DNA of 64,000 bases from Pseudomonas hydrolytica. GTDB taxonomy: Bacteria > Pseudomonadota > Gammaproteobacteria > Pseudomonadales > Pseudomonadaceae. The notes under the pieces are model-generated. The model had not been told where the DNA came from. It saw only the letters and a program-made list of their open reading frames with translations, and did not search any database. A program made the position numbers and the translations under genes. Every line of letters begins with the position of its first letter. Positions within the stretch are counted from its first letter, which is position 1. Below are positions 56,923-64,000 of the stretch, piece after piece. The stretch covers positions 62,001-126,000 of the forward strand of contig NZ_CP099397.1 in assembly GCF_021495345.1 (NCBI RefSeq), written 5' to 3'.

Positions 56923-57363
56923 ATGCTCGATATCCGCCCCATCACCGCTGCCGATCACGCCGCCTGGCTGCCGCTCTGGCAGGCTTACCAGCGTTTCTAC
57001 CAGGCCGAAATTCCAGCCGAGACCAGCGCCCTCACCTGGCAGCGCTTTCTCGACCCGGCCGAGCCGATGCACGCCGCCCTGGCCTGGCAGGACGGCGAGG
57101 CGGTCGGCCTGGTGCACTTCATCTACCACCGCAGTTGCTGGACGAGTGGTGACTACTGCTACCTGCAGGATCTGTTCGTCGCCGAGCACATTCGCGGCGG
57201 CGGCGTAGGCCGCGCACTGATCGAGCATGTCTACGCCGAGGCGCGCGCTGCTGGTGCCAGCCGCGTGCATTGGCTGACCCAGGAAAGCAACTACCAGGGG
57301 CGTATGCTCTACGACCGTATCGGTGACCGCTCCGGTTTCATCCAGTACAGGAAGCTCTTCTGA
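56923..57363 (+). CDS. GNAT family N-acetyltransferase
   Basis: The 146-residue protein is a compact GNAT enzyme with acetyl-CoA-binding region CYLQDLFVAEHIRGGGVGRALIEHVY (about residues 75-100) and the C-terminal HWLTQESNYQGRMLYDRIG. It starts 19 bp after the PaiB gene and overlaps the next GNAT gene (TGATG), forming a three-gene operon. A close paralogue (roughly 70% identical by eye) is encoded at 61640-62083. The acetyl acceptor is unknown; polyamine or amino-acid acetylation is possible given the PaiB context. Confidence 0.9.
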   Translation: MLDIRPITAADHAAWLPLWQAYQRFYQAEIPAETSALTWQRFLDPAEPMHAALAWQDGEAVGLVHFIYHRSCWTSGDYCYLQDLFVAEHIRGGGVGRALIEHVYAEARAAGASRVHWLTQESNYQGRMLYDRIGDRSGFIQYRKLF

Positions 57364-58034
57364 TGACGCGTGATCTTGCTCATTGGCAACCCCGTCCAAC
57401 CCCGGACCAGCGCGTGCTGCAGGGCCGTTTCGTGCGTCTCGAAGCACTCGATGTCACGCGGCATGGTGATGATCTGTGGCGCGCGCTGCAGGGGCCGGAC
57501 CCGGCGCTTTGGGATTATCTGCCCTACGGCCCCTTCACCGAGCGAGGCGTCTTCGATACCTGGCTGGCCGGCAATGCGCAGAGCCATGACCCGCTGTTCT
57601 ATGCGGTGGTCGACCTGGCCAGCGGCCGCGCCCTGGGGCTGTTCAGCTACCTGCGTATCACCGCGCAGGACGGCAGCATCGAAATCGGCCACGTCGCCTT
57701 CGGCGCGCCGATGCAGCGCACCCCGGACGCGACCGAGGCGGTCTATCTGCTGGCGCGCCACGCCTTCGACGATCTCGGCTATCGCCGCCTGGAATGGAAG
57801 TGCGACGCGGCCAATGCCCGCTCGCTGCGCGCCGCCGAGCGCTTCGGCTTCACCCGGGAAGGGCTGTTCCGTCAGCACATGGTGCGCAAGGGCCGCAACC
57901 GTGACACGGCCTGGTTCTCCATCATCGACGGGGAATGGCCGGCATGCCGCGAGGCCTTCGCGCGCTGGCTAGCTGAGGAAAACTTCGATGAGGCGGGGCG
58001 GCAGAAGCAGCGCCTGGAGGCGCTGCGGGGGTAA
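57363..58034 (+). CDS. GNAT family N-acetyltransferase, RimJ/RimL-like
   Basis: The 223-residue protein resembles the RimJ/RimL branch of GNAT enzymes: QGRFVRLEALDVTRHGDDLW near residues 19-38, GLFSYLRITAQDGSIEIGHVAFG (about 100-122) and RRLEWKCDAANARSLRAAERFGFTREGLFRQHMVRKGRNRDTAWFSI at the C-terminal side, all typical of this branch. It overlaps the upstream GNAT gene by a single base (TGATG) and converges on an XRE regulator gene 5 bp away. The substrate is unknown. Confidence 0.9.
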   Translation: MTRDLAHWQPRPTPDQRVLQGRFVRLEALDVTRHGDDLWRALQGPDPALWDYLPYGPFTERGVFDTWLAGNAQSHDPLFYAVVDLASGRALGLFSYLRITAQDGSIEIGHVAFGAPMQRTPDATEAVYLLARHAFDDLGYRRLEWKCDAANARSLRAAERFGFTREGLFRQHMVRKGRNRDTAWFSIIDGEWPACREAFARWLAEENFDEAGRQKQRLEALRG

Positions 58035-58038
58035 CGCC

Positions 58039-58857
58039 CTACTCCATCTCGAACAATCCGTCACGCAGCTGCGCGCCGCCCAGGCGCTGGCGGATGTCGT
58101 CGTCGATACGCGCATCGTCCGGCGCGTAGAGCATCAGCTGGCGGTAGGCGTTGACCCGGTTGATCTCGTTGCCCAGGTACTGCCAGACCACGCGGGTGCA
58201 GGCCGGCGTGCGCCGGTCGCCGCTGGAAACGCCGGTCTTGATGCCGTTGAGTCGTGTGATGCGGCTCTTGAAGCTGGGGATGAGGATGGTCTGGCTGATC
58301 TCGTTGCCGGTCAGCGACTCGTAGTCCACCAGAAACAGGCGGTCCTGCAGGAAGAAGGCCGCGCCCAGATAGCGGCAGCGCACCCAGTCCTCGGCGCCGC
58401 CGCGGGTGTGTTCCTGGCGCTCCTGGCGTTCCTGACGCTCGAACAGGTAGTTGCCGCGCTCCTCGCGCAGGTGCACCAGCGACAGCAGGACGTGGCCCGG
58501 AACCGACATGCAGTTGGAGTACTCGAAGTAGTAGCCGCAGTAGCGCCCCATGGGGCTGGCCTGCTGGCGCAGCGGGTCGAACAGCTCCAGCAGCGGATCG
58601 CTGCCGCCTTGCACCTGCGTATCGCCGCTGCGGGCGCCGATCAGGCGGGCGAACTGCTCGGCCGGCATGCTCAGTTCGAAGGGTTCGACGCCGAAGAAGT
58701 CGCAGATGCGTTTGAGGTTGTGCGCGGTGGGTCGGCTCTGCCCGGCCAGGTAGCGATTGAACTGCGCGCGGTTGATCGAGAGCTTGCGGCAGACCTCGGC
58801 AATCGAGCGGTAATGGCTGCACAGCAGTTTGAGGTTGCTGCCGAGGGAATCGGACAT
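58039..58857 (-). CDS. XRE-type helix-turn-helix transcriptional regulator
   Basis: The 272-residue protein has an N-terminal XRE-like helix-turn-helix (about residues 5-60, including VCRKLSINRAQFNRYLAGQSRPTAHNLKRICDFFGVEP) joined to a large C-terminal region that I do not recognise (about 85-272). A run of three ERQ/E repeats (about residues 140-149), encoded by three imperfect 9-bp repeats at 58411-58440, lies in that region. It is divergent from the alanine/glycine symporter gene across 160 bp and may regulate it. The ligand is unknown. Confidence 0.8.
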   Translation of the reverse strand: MSDSLGSNLKLLCSHYRSIAEVCRKLSINRAQFNRYLAGQSRPTAHNLKRICDFFGVEPFELSMPAEQFARLIGARSGDTQVQGGSDPLLELFDPLRQQASPMGRYCGYYFEYSNCMSVPGHVLLSLVHLREERGNYLFERQERQERQEHTRGGAEDWVRCRYLGAAFFLQDRLFLVDYESLTGNEISQTILIPSFKSRITRLNGIKTGVSSGDRRTPACTRVVWQYLGNEINRVNAYRQLMLYAPDDARIDDDIRQRLGGAQLRDGLFEME

Positions 58858-59017
58858 ATGGACGTTCTGAATGATGCGGGTGTCGCGATTCTAGCATCAA
58901 CTCGCGTCAGATCGCCGCGACCTGCGAAATTGTCCGGTCCGGCCACATCGCCAACCATTCGCCAGCCGCCCGGCGGGGCCGCATTCCCATTCAGAAAAAC
59001 AAGAGAGAAAGCCTCCC

Positions 59018-60460
<1,443 letters not shown>

Positions 60461-60480
60461 GTTGACCTGATACGGAAGGA

Positions 60481-60503
60481 GGGGGCCCAGGCCCCCTTTT
60501 TCT
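60481..60503 (+). terminator. Terminator after the AGCS symporter gene
   Basis: GGGGGCC and GGCCCCC pair around a short CA-containing centre and are followed by TTTTTC, about 20 bp after the stop codon. Confidence 0.88.
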
Positions 60504-60538
60504 TGGCTATGTTCCTGTTGAAGCCTGCTCCGCCCTTG

Positions 60539-60550
60539 GCGTAGCTACGC
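60539..60550. repeat. 12-bp palindrome upstream of the asparaginase gene
   Basis: GCGTAGCTACGC is a perfect palindrome lying inside the longer imperfect dyad that runs from GCCTGC near 60523 to GCAGGC near 60557. It could be a REP-like unit or an operator for the asparaginase gene that starts 72 bp later. Confidence 0.4.
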
Positions 60551-60621
60551 CCCGCGCAGGCGGGCCGTCAGGCAAGGCGCGACATAGCCTTTTTCTTGCC
60601 CGTGATTTGCGAGGAGAGCCC

Positions 60622-61611
60622 ATGGCGACCCCAGAAAACCTGCTGGTGCTGTACACCGGCGGGACCATTGGCATGCAGATGAGCGCGGACGGCCTGGCTC
60701 CGGCTTCCGGCTTCGAGGCGCGCATGCGTGCCCAGCAGGCCAGCGAGAATACCGGCGAGCTGCCGAACTGGCAGTTCCGCGAGCTGCTGCCGCTGATCGA
60801 CAGCGCCAACATGAACCCCGGCCACTGGCTGGCCCTGCGCGACCAGATCGTCGCCGCGGTCGAGCAGGAGGGGCACGACGCCGTACTGGTGCTGCATGGC
60901 ACCGATACCCTGGCCTACAGCGCTGCGGCGCTGAGCTTCCTGCTGCTCGGTCTGGACGTGCCGGTGCTGCTCACCGGCGCCATGCAGCCGGCCGGCGTGG
61001 CGGGCGGCGATGCCTGGCCCAATCTGTTCGGCGCGTTGCGTGCATTGCACCGCGGCGTGCAGCCGGGCGTGCACCTGTACTTCAATGGCCAGCTGCTGCA
61101 TGGCGCGCGCTGCTCCAAGCTGCGCAGCGATGCCTTCGACGCCTTCCAGGTGCTGCCGCGCCTGCGCCAGGCCGAGCGCGCCGCCATCGATGCGCGCATC
61201 GACTATCGCCAGCCGCGGCAGGCGGCGAACCTGGCGGTGCTGCCGCTGCATCCGGCGCTGCAGGCGTCGCACCTGCGCGCCCTGCTGGAAAGCGGCATAC
61301 AGGGTCTGCTGCTGGAATGCTACGGCAGCGGCACCGGCCCGGCCGGCGATGCCGAGCTGATGGCCGTCCTGCACGAGGCGCACGCGCGCGGCGTGGTGCT
61401 GGCGGCGATCAGCCAGTGCCCGCAGGGGCACGTGCAGTTCGGCGTGTACGCCGCCGGCAGCCGACTGGCCGAGGCCGGCCTGGTGTCCTGCGGCGGTATG
61501 ACCCGCGAGGCGGCGCTGGGCAAGCTGTTCGCCCTGCTCGGCGCCGGGTTGACGCAGGCCGAGGTCGAACACTGGCTGGCGCGCGATCTCTGTGGTGAGA
61601 TGAGCGACTGA
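60622..61611 (+). CDS. Asparaginase, cytoplasmic type
   Basis: The 329-residue enzyme hydrolyses asparagine to aspartate and ammonia. The first catalytic Thr lies in VLYTGGTIGMQMS (about residues 9-21) and the second in the VLHGTDTLAYSAAALSF segment (about 93-109), followed by VLLTGAMQPAGV. No signal peptide is present, which indicates the cytoplasmic form. ATG 60622 has GAGGAGAG upstream; an earlier TTG codon is rejected. It is followed by a GNAT gene after 28 bp. The product aspartate could feed AspA. Confidence 0.9.
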   Translation: MATPENLLVLYTGGTIGMQMSADGLAPASGFEARMRAQQASENTGELPNWQFRELLPLIDSANMNPGHWLALRDQIVAAVEQEGHDAVLVLHGTDTLAYSAAALSFLLLGLDVPVLLTGAMQPAGVAGGDAWPNLFGALRALHRGVQPGVHLYFNGQLLHGARCSKLRSDAFDAFQVLPRLRQAERAAIDARIDYRQPRQAANLAVLPLHPALQASHLRALLESGIQGLLLECYGSGTGPAGDAELMAVLHEAHARGVVLAAISQCPQGHVQFGVYAAGSRLAEAGLVSCGGMTREAALGKLFALLGAGLTQAEVEHWLARDLCGEMSD

Positions 61612-61639
61612 ACCCTCACGTCCAGCCAGGAGGCAAGCC

Positions 61640-62083
61640 ATGAGTCTCGAGATCCGTCCCGTCAGTGCCGCCGATCACGAGGCCTGGCTGCCGCTGTGGC
61701 AGGGCTACCAGCGCTTCTACATGACCGACATCCCGGCCGAGGCCAGCGCCGTGACCTGGCAGCGCTTTCTCGACCCGGCCGAGCCCATGGGCGCTGCCCT
61801 GGCCTGGCAGGATGGCGAGGCGGTCGGCCTGGTCCACTGGGTCATCCATCGCTCGACCTGGACGGTCGGCGACTACTGCTACCTGCAGGACCTGTTCGTC
61901 GCCAAGGGCCAGCGCAGCAGTGGCGTCGGCCGCCAGCTGATCCAGCACGTCTATGACCAGGCGCGTGAAGCCGGCTGCTCGCGGGTGCACTGGCTGACTC
62001 ATGAGAGCAACAGCCAGGCCATGCTGCTCTACGAGCGCATTGGCGAGCGCTCGGGCTTCGTGCAGTACCGCAAGCTGCTCTAG
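61640..62083 (+). CDS. GNAT family N-acetyltransferase, paralogue of the 56923 gene
   Basis: The 147-residue protein shares almost all landmarks with the GNAT encoded at 56923-57363: WLPLWQGYQRFYMTDIP, TWQRFLDPAEPM, AALAWQDGEAVGLVH, DYCYLQDLFVAKGQRSSGVGRQLI and the ending GFVQYRKLL. It starts 28 bp after the asparaginase gene and probably shares its transcript. The substrate is unknown. Confidence 0.9.
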   Translation: MSLEIRPVSAADHEAWLPLWQGYQRFYMTDIPAEASAVTWQRFLDPAEPMGAALAWQDGEAVGLVHWVIHRSTWTVGDYCYLQDLFVAKGQRSSGVGRQLIQHVYDQAREAGCSRVHWLTHESNSQAMLLYERIGERSGFVQYRKLL

Positions 62084-62090
62084 CTGCCTG

Positions 62091-62486
62091 TCACGGCCGC
62101 CTGGCGATGAAGTCGATCTCCACCAGCGCATGCCGCGCCAGGCCCGTGGTGCCGATGCAGGTGCGCGCCGGGCGTTTGTCTTCGGGGAAGTAGCTGGCGT
62201 ACACCGCATTGAAGCGCGCGTAGTCGCCATAGAAATCGGTGAGGAAGGCGCGCGCCGAGACCACGTTCTCCAGCCCCAGGCCGAGCCCCTCGAGCACCAC
62301 CAGCAGGTTGTCGAAGGTCTTGTGCGTCTGCGCCTCGATGCCCTCGGGCAGGGGCGCCGCTTCATTGCCCGGATCGATGGGCAGCTGACCGGTGATGAAC
62401 ACCCAGCCATCGGCTTCGCAGGCGTGAGAAAACGGTGCGACCGGTGCGGGCGCAGCGGCGAACATATGGTATGCGGGCATCGACAT
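62091..62486 (-). CDS. RidA family protein (reactive intermediate deaminase-like)
   Basis: The protein (131 residues from ATG 62486, with AGGAGT upstream; another start two codons later is possible) is a YjgF/RidA-fold enzyme: SHACEADGWVFITGQLPIDP, QTHKTFDNLLVVLEGLGLGLENVVSARAFLTD, and the arginine near the C-terminus in KRPARTCIG, which corresponds to the conserved substrate-binding Arg. RidA proteins deaminate reactive enamine or imine products of amino-acid metabolism. It is convergent with the GNAT gene, only 7 bp away. Confidence 0.9.
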   Translation of the reverse strand: MSMPAYHMFAAAPAPVAPFSHACEADGWVFITGQLPIDPGNEAAPLPEGIEAQTHKTFDNLLVVLEGLGLGLENVVSARAFLTDFYGDYARFNAVYASYFPEDKRPARTCIGTTGLARHALVEIDFIARRP

Positions 62487-62554
62487 GGGCACTCCTGGTC
62501 TTTGGCACGGTGGCCGCACGACGGTGCGGCCTGCTGCGACCTTAGCCTATCGAA

Positions 62555-63463
62555 TCAGAACACCGACCAGCCGATGCGTTCGCTGAGCAGTTCCAGTGCC
62601 TTGATCCCGGCCAGGGAATTACCGGCTGCATTGAGTTCCGGCGACCACACGCACACGCTGAACTGCCCCGGCACCACCGCGACGATGCCGCCACCGACGC
62701 CGCTCTTGCCGGGCAGGCCGACGCGGTAGGCGAAGTTGCCCGCTTCGTCGTACAGCCCGCTGGTGGCCATGATGGCGTTGATCTGCTTGCTCTGTCGCGG
62801 CGAGAGAATCTGCTCGCCGCTGTGCTGGCAGAAACCCTGGTTGGCCAGAAAGCCGAAGGCACGCGCCAGGTCCACGCAGCTCATGCGCAGCGCGCAGCAG
62901 CTGAAGTAGCTGCGCAGCACCGCCTCCACCTCGTTGTGGAAATTGCCGAACGACTGCATCAGGTAGGCCGCCGCGGCGTTGCGCGCACGGTGCTGGTATT
63001 CCGATTCGGCGACGTGGTTGTCCACCGTCACCTCTGGGTTGCCCGACAGGCGCCTTACGAAGTCGCGCATCGACAGCGCCGGTGCGGCATAGCGCGACTG
63101 GTTGATGTCGCAGATGACCAGGGCGCCGGCGTTGATGAACGGGTTGCGCGGTTTGCCACGCTCGAATTCCAGCTGCACCAGCGAATTGAACGGCTGCCCG
63201 GACGGCTCGTGCCCGAGGCGCTGCCAGATGGCCTCGCCACTGTGGCCGATGGCCTGCACCAGGCTGAACACCTTGGAAATGCTCTGGATCGAAAACGGCG
63301 TGCGCGCATCGCCGGCCACGTGCAACTGGCCATCGTTGCCGTACACGGCGATGCCCAGCTGATCGGGCACCACGCCGGCTAGCGCGGGAATGTAGTCGGC
63401 CACCTTGCCCTGGCCGATCAGCGGGCGGACCTCGTCGAGGATTTCAGTCAACAGCGCTTGCAT
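62555..63463 (-). CDS. glsA: Glutaminase, beta-lactamase-like family
   Basis: The 302-residue enzyme hydrolyses glutamine to glutamate and ammonia. The serine-dependent nucleophile motif SISK lies in [17 protein letters not shown] (about residues 58-74); [30 protein letters not shown] (about 93-122) and NPVEV-like and [25 protein letters not shown] (about 237-261) are the other family blocks. The length matches bacterial GlsA. It stands alone on the minus strand between RidA and an AEC transporter on the opposite strand. Confidence 0.95.
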   Translation of the reverse strand: MQALLTEILDEVRPLIGQGKVADYIPALAGVVPDQLGIAVYGNDGQLHVAGDARTPFSIQSISKVFSLVQAIGHSGEAIWQRLGHEPSGQPFNSLVQLEFERGKPRNPFINAGALVICDINQSRYAAPALSMRDFVRRLSGNPEVTVDNHVAESEYQHRARNAAAAYLMQSFGNFHNEVEAVLRSYFSCCALRMSCVDLARAFGFLANQGFCQHSGEQILSPRQSKQINAIMATSGLYDEAGNFAYRVGLPGKSGVGGGIVAVVPGQFSVCVWSPELNAAGNSLAGIKALELLSERIGWSVF

Positions 63464-63605
63464 GTTCGGGCTCGCGACGGCGCCGGGCAGCTTCCCGGCA
63501 GGTCAGTGCTAGACGCGCTTCGCCCGGCCCGGATCACAGGCAGACGCTTGCCCTGAGCGGCGCGGCCGCCTAGTCTCGGCCCTCCCCCGTTGCTGGCGTA
63601 GCCCG

Positions 63606-64000
63606 ATGTCCACCGTTCTCAACGTCCTGTTGCCGATCTTCGGTCTGATTCTGGTCGGCTATATCTGTCGCCGCAGCAATCGCCTGGGACCGACCGCTGC
63701 CTCGGAGATGAACCGCTTCGTGGTCTGGCTCGGCCTGCCCGCCCTGCTCTTCAGCCTGACGGCCAAGGCCGACTGGGCGCACATCTGGCAGCCCGGTTTC
63801 CTGCTGGCGTTCACCGGCGGCACCCTGGCGGTGTTTCTGCTCACCCTGGCCTACCGCTGGAAAACCACCGGCAGCCTGGTCGACGCCAGCATCGACGGAC
63901 TCAGCGCCGGCTACGCCAACACCGGTTACATCGGCATTCCGCTGTGCGTGCTGGTGCTCGGCGAAGACGGCATGGCGCCTGCCCTGATCGCCTCGCTCAT
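63606..64000 (+). CDS. AEC family transporter, 5' part only
   Basis: The frame from ATG 63606 stays open to the right edge of the window (131 complete codons). It begins MSTVLNVLLPIFGLILVGYICRR, the first helix of auxin-efflux-carrier type transporters, and continues through FVVWLGLPALLFSLT and the NTGYIGIPL motif (near residue 111), which is characteristic of the family. The remaining helices are beyond the window. Its substrate is unknown; malonate or other organic anions are known for some relatives. Confidence 0.85.
   Translation, partial: MSTVLNVLLPIFGLILVGYICRRSNRLGPTAASEMNRFVVWLGLPALLFSLTAKADWAHIWQPGFLLAFTGGTLAVFLLTLAYRWKTTGSLVDASIDGLSAGYANTGYIGIPLCVLVLGEDGMAPALIASL

Overview
The window is about 64 kb of GC-rich bacterial chromosome, with densely packed genes, short intergenic gaps and GTAGGGTGCGC-type REP palindromes. 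Gene content and order point to Pseudomonas (P. mendocina/oleovorans-like or P. aeruginosa-like). In particular, the type VI secretion cluster has the order I recall for P. aeruginosa HSI-II (tssA-B-C-E-F-G-H-sfa-...-fha-tssJ-K-L-M-stp-stk), and the purK-purE-adh...LysR-aspA block resembles a P. aeruginosa neighbourhood. The genus is inferred from memory of families and synteny, not from a database search.

Region by region: (1) 0.3-7.6 kb carries a YciA-type thioesterase, a two-component system (cache-domain histidine kinase plus LuxR-type regulator), a TRAP transporter whose binding protein is divergent from its membrane subunits, and a hexose-6-phosphate mutarotase. A perfect 14-bp palindrome lies in the divergent TRAP promoter region. 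(2) 8.0-30.6 kb is one long, tightly overlapping T6SS operon, headed by a 435-bp regulatory gap with long inverted repeats and a plausible sigma-54 site, matching the sigma-54 activator (Sfa) encoded inside the operon. Between tssE and tssF sits a cargo insert: a PAAR protein with a C-terminal HEVGH zinc-metallopeptidase domain, followed with an overlap by a small lipoprotein that is probably its immunity protein. (3) 30.6-37.2 kb is a second effector module: VgrG, DUF4123 adaptor, two tandem DUF3304 lipoproteins (probable immunity) and a Tle1-type DUF2235 phospholipase. The vgrG gene carries an in-frame palindromic repeat. (4) 37.2-42.6 kb, mostly minus strand: a gene remnant, a secreted beta-propeller protein, DUF3299, a GlsB/YeaQ membrane protein, a solute-binding protein and purEK with a terminator-like hairpin in the leader. 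(5) 42.8-51.5 kb: zinc alcohol dehydrogenase, a secreted protein of unknown function, an AraC regulator, a REP doublet, acetylpolyamine amidohydrolase plus polyamine-binding protein, a GlxA-type regulator, an alpha/beta hydrolase and a LysR regulator. (6) 51.8-64 kb: amino-acid metabolism and transport (aspartase, dicarboxylate/amino-acid symporter, alanine/glycine symporter, asparaginase, glutaminase), with MocR, PaiB, three GNAT acetyltransferases, an XRE regulator, RidA and a truncated AEC transporter at the right edge.

How the parts work together: the T6SS genes encode a full baseplate, sheath, membrane complex, recycling ATPase and Ser/Thr phosphorylation switch, and two toxic cargoes are encoded in cis. 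The PAAR-metallopeptidase would ride on the spike tip, and the Tle1 lipase would be loaded on VgrG by DUF4123. Both putative immunity proteins are lipoproteins, which fits toxins acting in the periplasm. The right-hand third looks like a set of genes for catabolism of Asp, Asn, Gln, Ala/Gly and polyamines. No tRNA, rRNA, CRISPR array or insertion sequence was recognised.
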